This document shows, piece after piece, positions 1-7,496 of a stretch of DNA of 64,000 nucleotides (within the stretch, counting starts at the first letter, position 1; every line of letters starts with the position of its first letter). Where the stretch lies: NCBI RefSeq assembly GCF_014337195.1, contig NZ_CP060634.1, positions 2,046,001-2,110,000 of the forward strand. Direction: 5' to 3'. A model generated the notes under the pieces. The model did not search any database, was not told where the DNA came from, and saw nothing but the letters and a program-made list of their open reading frames with translations. Both the position numbers and the translations under genes were made by a program. The DNA comes from Qiania dongpingensis (lineage in GTDB: Bacteria > Bacillota > Clostridia > Lachnospirales > Lachnospiraceae).

Positions 1-237
1 CGTTTAAGACGCGTGGCCAAGCAGTGCGTAAACTATGGTACACGGGTACAAAATTCTGTTTTCGAATGCCGGGTGGATGCTGCCCAGTATGTGAAGCTAA
101 AGCATCTCCTATTGAAGGAAATAGATGAAGAAGCGGATAGCTTGCGTTTTTATTCTTTAGGAAATCATTATAACGGAAAGGTTGAACACTTTGGAGTGCA
201 GCGCGGACTGAAGGTAGACGATCCTTTGATATTATAG
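1..237 (+). CDS. cas2: CRISPR-associated endonuclease Cas2, type I-C (3' part only)
   Basis: The frame is open from the first base, so the start lies left of the window; 78 residues are visible of a family usually about 96 long. The segment with YGTRVQNSVFECRVD followed by FYSLGN and a basic GVQRG near the end is the characteristic C-terminal half of type I-C Cas2. Cas2 is a small dimeric protein with a ferredoxin fold that works with Cas1 to insert new spacers. It lies immediately upstream of the leader and a type I-C array, as expected for a cas3-cas5-cas8c-cas7-cas4-cas1-cas2 operon; the other genes are not visible. The catalytic N-terminal Asp is outside the window. Confidence 0.92.
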   Translation, partial: RLRRVAKQCVNYGTRVQNSVFECRVDAAQYVKLKHLLLKEIDEEADSLRFYSLGNHYNGKVEHFGVQRGLKVDDPLIL

Positions 238-421
238 GGGCCCGAAGGAAGAGATTTGGCCGTGCGAACCTACAGCGAACATGGATTCCCTGGGAGATTC
301 GCACCGAGTTTTAGTGCGAATAAGAGGTAAATTTGATTAAAGGTGTAAATTTTCTATTTGATATTGGTTGTCTTGCACAAAAAATCTTTGAAATAATAAC
401 CGACAATTGTGCGTGTTTGCC
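238..421 (+). promoter_or_regulatory. CRISPR leader
   Basis: This 184-base non-coding stretch between the cas2 stop and the first repeat becomes AT-rich toward the array. It should hold the pre-crRNA promoter and the Cas1-Cas2 integration signals. A short inverted repeat, TTCGCAC ... GTGCGAA around 299-319, is visible. The leader side is assigned here because the repeat at the other end of the array is degenerate and the repeats end in ATTGAAAT in this direction. Confidence 0.75.
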
Positions 422-1391
422 GTCGAGGCTCGCAAGAGCCTTGTGGATTGAAATCTTTTGATTCATGAAATCCTCTAATTTTCTCGTGTCGAGGCTCGCA
501 AGAGCCTTGTGGATTGAAATATCGTACACATGATCTCCTCCTGTTCCAATTAGGGTCGAGGCTCGCAAGAGCCTTGTGGATTGAAATTGTCAGGTCTTCG
601 TCGCCTTGATCATCGTTCGCAGTCGAGGCTCGCAAGAGCCTTGTGGATTGAAATATGCTTTATCCTCCTTGTTTGATAGCTGCTTAAATGTCGAGGCTCG
701 CAAGAGCCTTGTGGATTGAAATATCAGATAACCGGACACATGAGCATTGACACCGCCGTCGAGGCTCGCAAGAGCCTTGTGGATTGAAATACTTCTTCTG
801 TAAATTGCTCTGCGATCTTCTCGGTCGAGGCTCGCAAGAGCCTTGTGGATTGAAATCACGGTGCTGATCCCGGCGTCCACCGCCTCCAGCGTCGAGGCTC
901 GCAAGAGCCTTGTGGATTGAAATCGCAATCAGATATTGTACTTTCCCGTCTGTCATTGTCGAGGCTCGCAAGAGCCTTGTGGATTGAAATTGAATATCCA
1001 TTATGGCATTATCCAGAGTAGAGGTCGAGGCTCGCAAGAGCCTTGTGGATTGAAATTTTTACAATTTGGTTGTTCGGTCCCGGATGATCTTGTCGAGGCT
1101 CGCAAGAGCCTTGTGGATTGAAATCACTTTACACCTCTGGCAGTCCCGTTCCTCCCGCGTCGAGGCTCGCAAGAGCCTTGTGGATTGAAATCATAGTCCA
1201 GTGAGAAATATGCTTTATGGCGATGTCGAGGCTCGTAAGAGCCTTGTGGATTGAAATTTCCTGCCCCTCCCGATATCTCCATTTTAACATAGTCGAGGCT
1301 CGCAAGAGCCTTGTGGATTGAAATGAGGGATATGGAAATGACAACCCTGGCTCAAAAAGTCGAGGTTCGCGAGAGCTTTGCAGATTTAAAT
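422..1391 (+). CRISPR. Type I-C CRISPR array, 15 repeats and 14 spacers
   Basis: The 33-base repeat begins GTCGAGGCTC, contains the stem GGCTC-GCAA-GAGCC, and ends GTGGATTGAAAT, the typical type I-C form. Repeats start at 422, 488, 555, 622, 690, 758, 824, 891, 958, 1024, 1092, 1159, 1225, 1292 and 1359. Spacers are 33 to 35 bases. All repeats are identical except the one at 1225, with one base changed in the stem loop, and the last at 1359, with about seven changes. This decay marks the old, leader-distal end. Several spacers read in reverse complement as phage-like gene starts and ends. None matches the window by eye. Confidence 0.99.
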
Positions 1392-1832
1392 ATGCGACAG
1401 TGGTTTAACCTACATGATCCTGGTTGAACTTCATGAGAGTCTACTGTCCGTTGGTTTTATGATGCATTGAAGTAGCTATGGTTCCTCTATTAGTGTTCAT
1501 ATATTCTCGTGATATTTTATTGAAAATTCTTTTTAGGTTAATTCGAATTGTAAATCTTACTTACGTAATATTTATAGGGAGAAGACATATATCTAGAACT
1601 ATTTTTTGTCAAGAAATCTTACGCGTGTAAGATCTTTGAAATTAGATATTGTACATAACAAATGTAATGTTTTTAAACATAAGGATCAAATATTTTTCTA
1701 GATAAGAAGATATTTTACTTGTACATAAGAATTCCTTCATCATATCCAAGATGAAAATTTACGGATAGAGCTTCCGTGCGAAACAGGATAAATTTGAGCT
1801 GCAGCTGACATTAAGTACAATAGGGAAACGAT
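1392..1832. other. AT-rich intergenic region after the array
   Basis: No convincing gene is seen in these 441 bases. The only structured element noticed is the promoter/palindrome at 1606-1633, listed separately, and a nearby TTACGTAA palindrome at 1559-1566. The next gene begins at 1833 behind a weak ribosome site. Confidence 0.5.
1606..1633 (+). promoter_or_regulatory. Candidate promoter with BlaI/MecI-like operator
   Basis: TTGTCA (1606-1611) and TAAGAT (1628-1633) are separated by 16 bases. The palindrome ATCTTAC-GCGT-GTAAGAT (1616-1633) fills the space between them and overlaps the -10 box. BlaI/MecI repressors bind sites with arms TTAC and GTAA four bases apart, as here, usually across the promoter. 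A decayed BlaR1/MecR1-type gene lies 600 bases downstream, which makes the reading plausible; no blaI/mecI gene is visible in the window. Confidence 0.3.
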
Positions 1833-2186
1833 ATGGCGGGAGTAAAAGTCTACAGATGGATTATGGTCTTCCTAAGTGCTGGAGTTCTGTGTGCCTGTGG
1901 TAATAATGATTCATTGAGCGGCCTGAATTCGGATATGAACGACACAATTATTTCTGAAAACATTGATAAAAGCGAGGAAGAAGCGGCAATGCAATTGCTG
2001 AAAGGCTACGATTCCCCAGTGGAAGACCATGTTAGACAAGAATCCAATGTTGTTGTTTCCGATGAGACTATGCTTCAAATGAAAGAAGCAATCAAAAAAA
2101 CGGGATATCCAATTATCAGCTATGAGACATATCTCGGAATGGAAAATTCTGGGAATATGGATGACCTGGACTATAATAGGCTGTAA
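1833..2186 (+). CDS. Small putative lipoprotein, possibly truncated at the C-terminus
   Basis: The 117-residue product starts with a basic and hydrophobic segment ending VLCAC, a lipobox with the lipid-anchored Cys at residue 20 or 22, so it is probably exported and anchored outside the membrane. The rest is acidic and soluble, with no domain I recognise. After the stop the frame stays open for another 11 codons in similar style (EYLYEMKTKQSQ), so the present stop may be premature. No strong ribosome site precedes the ATG (nearest purine run AGGGAAACG). It lies between the CRISPR array and a decayed sensor gene, in a region that looks accessory. The function is unknown. Confidence 0.55.
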   Translation: MAGVKVYRWIMVFLSAGVLCACGNNDSLSGLNSDMNDTIISENIDKSEEEAAMQLLKGYDSPVEDHVRQESNVVVSDETMLQMKEAIKKTGYPIISYETYLGMENSGNMDDLDYNRL

Positions 2187-2249
2187 GAATATTTGTATGA
2201 AATGAAAACGAAACAGTCACAATGATGGTGGAGGCCGTATGTGTTGTGG

Positions 2250-2640
2250 TTATGTGAGGATACCGTCATAACACATGAACTTACGGTCAGATTTGAAAGG
2301 GAAGGCAGTAAACGGGAAGGATTCAAGAGCTCCCTTCTCTGCAAAATTGATCAGGGGATTGCCATATTTTTTGTAAGCGTCTTTGTCGATTGTTTTAAAG
2401 CAGAAGTGCCATGGGCAACCTAACTGTCATCACGCATTTCCTTCAGCATATACCAAACGAGTGGGCTAAACCAATACAGGATTCTGGCGAGGCCCTTCCG
2501 ATAATTTACAGCGGCGTCCTTTTACTTGTAATGCTGAAGCTCATGGAGCGAATATATCTCATATCTCCTGTAAGCATCGTTTATAGAGCTTTTGTATTTC
2601 AAGGTCCTTCAGAGGAGACGCCGATTTTTTTACGGCATGA
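2250..2640 (-). pseudogene. Decayed BlaR1/MecR1-type M56 metallopeptidase sensor
   Basis: Read on the minus strand, different frames carry consecutive pieces of an M56 antirepressor peptidase. A zinc-binding HELQH lies at 2531-2545, followed by YK, a stop, and then KDAAVNYRKGLARILYWF and SPLVWYMLKEMRDDS, which match the family pattern LYWFNPxVWYALKEMRND. After another stop and a frame change comes DKDAYKKYGNPLINFAEK and FPFTAFPF, the next family block. At least two in-frame stops and one frameshift interrupt it, no start is visible, and both the N-terminal membrane part and the C-terminal sensor are missing. Intact relatives sense beta-lactams or other cell-wall stress and cleave a BlaI/MecI repressor. 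This copy cannot be functional. Confidence 0.75.
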
Positions 2641-2788
2641 AAGCAAAGAAACGACCCGATCACTAACGTATGGAATTCTGCCGGTTCCCTTGTTCTTCAA
2701 GAAATAGAAAAGATTAAGGTTTGAATCATGAATAATCTGGCAGTTTTAGGGGAGATTTAATACAAAAAGCCATAAGGAGGCAATAAAA

Positions 2789-3157
2789 ATGGAATTTTAT
2801 AAATGCGGCAGCTGTCAAAGTATCGCTTTGGAAGTGATAGCAGGAGAAGATGCCTGTGAGAAAAGCTTTGGCAAGTTAGATTCCAACTGTGTGGAAGCTT
2901 CCAATGAAAAGCATCTTCCGGCTGTGGAAAGAGATGGTGATACCATCACAGTGACGGTGGGGAGTGTGGAACATCCCATGCTTGAGGAGCATTATATCAT
3001 GTTTATCTATCTGGAGACATGCTGTGGTGGAATCCTGAAGAAGCTTAAGCCAAATGACGCGCCAAAGGCAGTGTTTCAGGTGCCGAAGGGCGAGACACCG
3101 AAAGCGGTGTATGAATACTGTAATATCCATGGACTCTGGAAAACGGAGATTGCCTGA
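2789..3157 (+). CDS. Superoxide reductase (desulfoferrodoxin/neelaredoxin family)
   Basis: The 122-residue protein reduces superoxide to hydrogen peroxide with a mononuclear iron centre, without releasing oxygen, a common defence in anaerobes. The iron ligands of the family are present: His42 in EKHLP, His62 in VEHPM, His68 in EEHY, then Cys111 and His114 in EYCNIHGLW. Lys41 next to His42 corresponds to the residue that attracts superoxide. The N-terminal desulforedoxin-like part keeps C6-x-x-C9 but only a single Cys23 where active rubredoxin-type sites have a second pair, so centre I is probably lost or unusual. A clear AAGGAGG precedes the ATG, and a terminator follows directly, so it is likely a single-gene unit. 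Confidence 0.93.
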   Translation: MEFYKCGSCQSIALEVIAGEDACEKSFGKLDSNCVEASNEKHLPAVERDGDTITVTVGSVEHPMLEEHYIMFIYLETCCGGILKKLKPNDAPKAVFQVPKGETPKAVYEYCNIHGLWKTEIA

Positions 3158-3163
3158 AAAATT

Positions 3164-3191
3164 GCCGGGACGAATGCCCCGGCGGTTTTTT
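3164..3191 (+). terminator. Terminator after superoxide reductase gene
   Basis: GCCGGGA and CCCCGGC arms (3164-3183) are followed by a T run at 3186-3191, directly after the superoxide reductase stop. Confidence 0.85.
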
Positions 3192-3205
3192 GCTTTATAC
3201 CTTGC

Positions 3206-3258
3206 CGCACGGAGTGCGCCTGCCCGTAGGGCATGAATTAAGGGGTGCCCTTGGGTAT
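3206..3258 (+). repeat. Palindromic flank repeat, copy 1
   Basis: Two small palindromes in tandem, CGCAC-GGA-GTGCG and GGGCA ... TGCCC, lead into GGGTAT. Nearly the same 53 bases occur in the same orientation at 37392-37444, although the larger element beside it is inverted there. It may be the target of that element or a REP-like repeat. Confidence 0.7.
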
Positions 3259-3789
3259 GATACAAAATACTTTTTGAAATCATTTTAGTAATATCCGATT
3301 ACGCTCCAGTTAGGCACCGGCAGAAGTTCCGGACCGTCACGATTTCGGTTCGATGGCGATGCAGGGGCCGCTTTATCCCCGCTCCAGGGGTACCGCTCAC
3401 ATGTCGATGGAAAATCCGGATGATTTCCCGTCTCCTGTTCGCTCGGAAACGGAATCGGTATTTTTCGTTTCTGCCTCCCACCGCCTGGGGAACACCGGCC
3501 GCTGCCCTGCGGCTCTTACCTTTAGACCGGCCCGGAATCGGATATCCACACGGCCCGCGCGCATAAAGCAGCGGGCTGCGGTGTCCGCTCCAATGACTTT
3601 CAAGTGAGATGAGCGTTTATTTTAGTGCGGGAAGAAAGACAAAGAGGAACAATCCGATCCCATCGTAAGGCGAGCGCCGCAAAGATGCTGGTTACGGCTG
3701 CCAGCAAGCCGCCTGGATGGAATCGGATTTCCTCCTGCCTCATCTGGTTATAAAGATACGTTTGTTTTAAAGATATTTGTAGGTATGCT
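3254..3789 (-). repeat. Non-coding repeat element, copy 1 (inverted relative to copy 2)
   Basis: About 535 bases that align, as reverse complement, with 37440-38170 over almost their whole length. Landmarks are CACCGGCAGAAGTTCCGGAC near 3316 against its complement near 38080, a stretch encoding ETKNTDSVSERTGDG on the strand named here, and GGAAATCCGATT near 3730 against 37498. The ends form imperfect inverted repeats, GGTATGATACAAAATACTTT at the left and its rough complement at the right. The copies differ at many bases and copy 2 carries two extra segments, so neither is recent. The short open frames inside are not conserved from their starts and I do not call a gene. Confidence 0.8.
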
Positions 3790-3797
3790 TAGTCCAA

Positions 3798-4796
3798 TCA
3801 GGGATGCAGGGAATTAAATTCTGCCGGACGGTTCAATTTTCCCAGAGACAAAATCTCAGGACCGCCCGGGCCGTCTTTATCCAGACTGGCTGTGGTGATT
3901 TGGCTGTTGGCGTAGGTCCTGAAGAAATATTTCTTGGATGTAAGGTTTATGAAGGCGGTATACTGGGTATAATCAGGAGCGCCTCGGTCCGTCATCACAC
4001 TTCCCTTTGGAATACTGACACTTTCCATGATGTGAAAACACGAGAGAACCGCCTCCTTGTCCCCGGTGGGAGTAAAAGCATGGCTTTTATGATAGGCGGT
4101 GCGAACAAACCTGGATGGGGGAGTATAGTCGCCAGGCAGGCCGAAAGTGCCGCTTCCCTGGCCGAAAGGGGTGAGAGACACGGAATTCCAATGGGCTTCA
4201 GCATGCTGAGAAGCTGTTATATTCATATAATTTCGAAGATTAGCCATGTGCCAGGGGAATTCGGGGCTGTTGGAAAGTACTCCCATGGGATTGTCATACA
4301 GGCGGAGTCCGGCTGCCACTTTTTCGATTACCACGCATCTGCCGTTCTGATCTGCTATAAGCCAGTGCAGGGGAGCGACAGAATGAGTGATGGAATCTGT
4401 CACGCCGATGATACGGATGGTATCGAGAAGTGAGACTGCGTGTTCCACCGACGCGCAGCTGCCCAAAAGAAAGCTGAGCAGTTCAATGGCAGCAACAGGA
4501 ATCTTAGAAGAATCGTCAGAATCCAGGGTGTCATATTGGGCATAGCCCGGAAAATAGAGCGCGGCGGCGGCAAAGCCCATTTCATTGACTCCGTCCGCGA
4601 ATGTAATGGGGGAAATATCCTGCCCGATTCCGATGAAACTATAGGGATTTCGGAATTGGTGGGTGTTCAGCATCGTATTCCATCGGTAGCCTCTGGGCAC
4701 GATATACAATTCAGGGTCGAGAAGATAAGAAAAATCCATGGTACGGCCGAAAAAGGTGTCTCCATGGATGGTCTGTATAGTCATAGCGGTGCACAT
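3798..4796 (-). CDS. Choloylglycine hydrolase family protein (bile salt hydrolase or penicillin V acylase)
   Basis: This 332-residue Ntn-hydrolase cleaves an amide bond, in this family either taurine/glycine-conjugated bile salts or penicillin V. Cys2 directly follows the start Met and becomes the N-terminal nucleophile. Arg18, Asp21, Asn176 (LSNSP) and Arg229 (PSRFVR) match the catalytic set, and the length and layout are close to the Clostridium perfringens bile salt hydrolase. At the substrate-pocket position usually Asn82 in bile salt hydrolases (LNFPGYA) this protein has Tyr81 (LYFPGYA), as in penicillin V acylases, so the substrate is uncertain. There is no signal peptide, so it is cytoplasmic. 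AGGGAGGG precedes the start. It appears to be transcribed alone, ending beside the repeat element. Confidence 0.92.
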   Translation of the reverse strand: MCTAMTIQTIHGDTFFGRTMDFSYLLDPELYIVPRGYRWNTMLNTHQFRNPYSFIGIGQDISPITFADGVNEMGFAAAALYFPGYAQYDTLDSDDSSKIPVAAIELLSFLLGSCASVEHAVSLLDTIRIIGVTDSITHSVAPLHWLIADQNGRCVVIEKVAAGLRLYDNPMGVLSNSPEFPWHMANLRNYMNITASQHAEAHWNSVSLTPFGQGSGTFGLPGDYTPPSRFVRTAYHKSHAFTPTGDKEAVLSCFHIMESVSIPKGSVMTDRGAPDYTQYTAFINLTSKKYFFRTYANSQITTASLDKDGPGGPEILSLGKLNRPAEFNSLHP

Positions 4797-4988
4797 TTAA
4801 AAGCCCTCCCTGTGGATTAAAGTGGTTAGATCAATGGCCGGCCGAGAAATCCGGTATGAGAAACTCCCAGGCGGAAAAGTAAGCGGGAGCTATGGAAATA
4901 ACGGAAAGAAAGCAATATAATGTAAGATATGACGTGGGGAAGACGTTTGCTACAGAAGAAAGAAAAAAGCATAAGGAGGCTGTGCCAT

Positions 4989-5492
4989 ATGAAGTATTCC
5001 ATTGTTTTTAGCAGTAAAACCGGAAATACCGGACTGCTGGCGGAAAAGATCAAGGATACGCTGCCAGAAACGGAATGTCTCTACAGCGGTGCGCCGGATG
5101 TGAGAGCAGAAGAAGCAGATATGATCTTTGCAGGTTTTTGGACCGACAAGGGATCATGCGATGAGACCGTTTCCGAGTTTTTGAAAAGCTTGCGCGGAAA
5201 GCAGGTGTTTTTGTTTGGAACGGCGGGGTTTGGAGGCAGCGAGGAGTATTTCCGGCAGATCTTGTCCCGGGTGGAAGAGCAGCTGGATGGGTCCAATTCC
5301 GTGATCGGTTCTTATATGTGTCAGGGTAAAATGGCCCCGGCGATTCGAAAACGGTATGAATCCAGGCTTTCTGAGGAACCGGAGAAAATGAAGAAGCTGA
5401 TTGAAAATTATGATCTGGCCCTGCTGCATCCGGATGAAGCAGATCTGGCGCATCTTAAAGGAGCGGTCTTGAGGTGCCTGGAAAAAGAATAA
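4989..5492 (+). CDS. Flavodoxin-family protein
   Basis: The 167-residue protein begins MKYSIVFSSKTGNT, the FMN phosphate-binding loop (residues 8-14) of flavodoxins, and continues with the conserved D-x-I-F-A-G-F-W and F-L-F-G-T-A-G-F-G segments that hold the isoalloxazine ring. The C-terminal half is a helical segment, as in the flavodoxin_3 group that includes BilS-like proteins. It probably carries electrons between redox enzymes in the cytoplasm; its partner is not next to it. I chose the ATG at 4989 because AAGGAGG precedes it by 8 bases; an upstream in-frame start at 4929 lacks a ribosome site. No bilR-type reductase is adjacent, so a bilirubin role cannot be claimed. Confidence 0.85.
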   Translation: MKYSIVFSSKTGNTGLLAEKIKDTLPETECLYSGAPDVRAEEADMIFAGFWTDKGSCDETVSEFLKSLRGKQVFLFGTAGFGGSEEYFRQILSRVEEQLDGSNSVIGSYMCQGKMAPAIRKRYESRLSEEPEKMKKLIENYDLALLHPDEADLAHLKGAVLRCLEKE

Positions 5493-5627
5493 ACAGAACG
5501 GCAGTCTTGGTTTATATCTTCCGACTGTAGTGATGGTGAATTATAAATTAGCGGGTGGCAGATGATGATTTCTGCGTTATAATAGCTCATAGGAAAAAAA
5601 TAGAATGATATACGGGAGATAAACCAA

Positions 5628-6467
5628 ATGGGAGTTTTTGGAAAATTAATTATTGTCACGGCCTTTGCCGGCATAGGAGGCACAGGGCTGGGAGGCGTGA
5701 TCGGCGCGCTGTTCCGCAAAGAATCGAATCGTACGGTCAGTCTGCTCTTGAGTTTTGCGGGCGGAGTTATGACCAGCGTGGTGTGCTTTGATCTGATCAC
5801 AGAAGCCATCGGTACTGGGGTGAGTATATTTACCGTGGTCGCGGCCATCGGAGCAGGTGTGGTTTTGATTTTTTTGCTGAATTATCTGATCGATCGGAGG
5901 ACTAATCCGGAGGTGCCCCATATTGACAAGAATCACCCTCAGACGGCTGACGATCTGGACGAGCTGATCCACAGCGATCATTTGGAACAGCATTATAAGA
6001 AAAAGGACAGCAGATTTGGTCTTTTGATCGCCGGAAGTGTTATGGCGGCTGCGATTGCGCTGCATAATGTGCCGGAAGGGATGACGATCGGGGCTTCTTA
6101 CGCCAGCACTGACGGAGTGATGGGAAATTCAGCTCTTATGCTGGCGGTTTTGATTGGCATTCATAATATTCCAGAGGGAATGGCCGTCTCCGTCCCTCTG
6201 ATCGGCGGAGGGATGAAACGGCTGAAGGCAGTCCTGATCACAGCCCTTAGCGGCGCGCCGACGATTCTGGGGGCGATGCTCGGCTATTGGATTGGAGATG
6301 TGGGCCCCTTGGGGCTGTCCCTGAGTCTCGGGTTTGCCAGCGGGGCTATGCTCTATGTAGTTTTTGGAGAAATACTGCCGCAGGCAATTCTAATGTATCG
6401 GAGCAAGCTCCCCACATTTTCTACGATTTTGGGGCTGCTGGCAGGGCTGCTGATCATCTATTTGTGA
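5628..6467 (+). CDS. ZIP family metal transporter
   Basis: The 279-residue membrane protein moves divalent metals, probably zinc, into the cytoplasm. About eight hydrophobic segments are visible. The two signature metal-site helices are present as HNVPEG (about residues 146-151) and HNIPEG (about 179-184). A histidine and acid-rich loop around residues 95-125 (HIDKNH, IHSDHLEQHY) lies between the third and fourth helices, as is usual for ZIP proteins. It belongs to the ZupT/GufA branch. It precedes a hydrolase gene by 32 bases and may be cotranscribed with it. No Zur- or MntR-type operator was recognised upstream. Confidence 0.93.
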   Translation: MGVFGKLIIVTAFAGIGGTGLGGVIGALFRKESNRTVSLLLSFAGGVMTSVVCFDLITEAIGTGVSIFTVVAAIGAGVVLIFLLNYLIDRRTNPEVPHIDKNHPQTADDLDELIHSDHLEQHYKKKDSRFGLLIAGSVMAAAIALHNVPEGMTIGASYASTDGVMGNSALMLAVLIGIHNIPEGMAVSVPLIGGGMKRLKAVLITALSGAPTILGAMLGYWIGDVGPLGLSLSLGFASGAMLYVVFGEILPQAILMYRSKLPTFSTILGLLAGLLIIYL

Positions 6468-6499
6468 TGTGGACGACAAAATAGAAAGTAGTTGATAAG

Positions 6500-7486
6500 A
6501 TGCACAAAAAGAAATGGCTGAAACGAACTCTGATCATTTTGGCGGTTTTGCTGGCCGCAGCATATGTCGTCGCCTGTAATGTATTGATCGATCTCGCGCT
6601 GATACCGGAAAAAATGGAGCAGGCCCAGGCCTTTGAGGACCTGACGGAAGAGGGAATGGAAGCGCTGGTACAGACAGACGATATCCAGGAGAACCGGGCA
6701 GAGGCCATATCAAGGACCAAAAAATGGCTTCAGTCGGCGGATACGGAGCTTCTGTCGGTCACCACGGAAGACGGGTATCGTCTGGTGGCTCAGGCATTTT
6801 ATCAGGAGAGGGCAGATCATCGATGGGTACTGCTCCTGCATGGATATACCGGGTGGAAGGAAGAGCTGTATCCAATTGCTTACCGGTATGTGCAGCAGGG
6901 ATATCAGGTCTTGGCGCCGGATATGCGGTGCAGCGGTGACAGTGAAGGAGATTTTATTGGCATGGGCTGGACAGACCGGCTGGATAACCAGCTTTGGCTG
7001 GATGTCATCCTGGAAAAGGATCCGGACGCGGAAATTGTCCTTCATGGGCAGTCCATGGGCGCGTCCTGTGCTTTGATGATGGGCGGCGAAAAACTGCCCG
7101 CCAATGTAAAAGCGATCGTGTCGGACAGCGCTTATACAGACGTATACAGTATCTTTAAAAAACAGCTGAAAGAGTGGTTCCACCTTCCGGCATTTCCGTT
7201 GCTGGACGGGGCGAACCTCATGCTGAAGCTCAGGGGCGGTTACGATCTGAAAAAGGCTTCCGCCCTTAATGCGGTAAAAGAGTGTCCTCTCCCCATTCTT
7301 ATCATCCATGGAGTGGAGGACGCATTTGTCCCGGTGGAGATGGCCCAGGAGTTGTATGACGCTGCGGCGGGTGACAAAGAGCTTCTGTTAATGGAAGGAG
7401 CCGGGCATGCTCAGGCGCCGGACAAAGCGCCCGATGAATACTATGGAACGGTCTTTTCTTTTTTGGAAAGATACGGAGTTAGGTAA
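6500..7486 (+). CDS. Membrane-anchored alpha/beta hydrolase
   Basis: The 328-residue protein has an N-terminal membrane anchor (about residues 8-30) and an alpha/beta hydrolase domain facing outward. The catalytic triad is visible: Ser185 in GQSMG, Asp274 in HGVEDAF and His303 in GAGHA. HGYTG at 114-118 forms the oxyanion-hole region. It resembles the YqkD/BEM46-like group of extracellular or peripheral serine hydrolases with unknown substrate. It follows the ZIP gene closely and its stop lies 10 bases before the next gene, so the three genes 5628-7853 are probably one transcript. Confidence 0.88.
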   Translation: MHKKKWLKRTLIILAVLLAAAYVVACNVLIDLALIPEKMEQAQAFEDLTEEGMEALVQTDDIQENRAEAISRTKKWLQSADTELLSVTTEDGYRLVAQAFYQERADHRWVLLLHGYTGWKEELYPIAYRYVQQGYQVLAPDMRCSGDSEGDFIGMGWTDRLDNQLWLDVILEKDPDAEIVLHGQSMGASCALMMGGEKLPANVKAIVSDSAYTDVYSIFKKQLKEWFHLPAFPLLDGANLMLKLRGGYDLKKASALNAVKECPLPILIIHGVEDAFVPVEMAQELYDAAAGDKELLLMEGAGHAQAPDKAPDEYYGTVFSFLERYGVR

Positions 7487-7496
7487 AGGGGGGCAT

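Noticed and set aside
311..1344. Several open frames across the CRISPR array, on both strands
   Set aside because: They translate the repeats (RLLRAST, IHKALASLD, NPQGSCEP) and are products of the array's periodicity, not genes.
2241..2707. Plus-strand frames of 60 and 98 residues
   Set aside because: They lie opposite the decayed M56 peptidase, whose minus-strand pieces match a known family; the plus-strand frames match nothing and lack ribosome sites.
3299..3607. Overlapping frames of 60 to 84 residues inside repeat copy 1
   Set aside because: The sequence is explained by the repeat element; starts are not shared with copy 2.
4989..5492. BilS bilirubin-reduction partner
   Set aside because: The flavodoxin domain is similar in type, but no bilR reductase is next to it, so the name is not supported.
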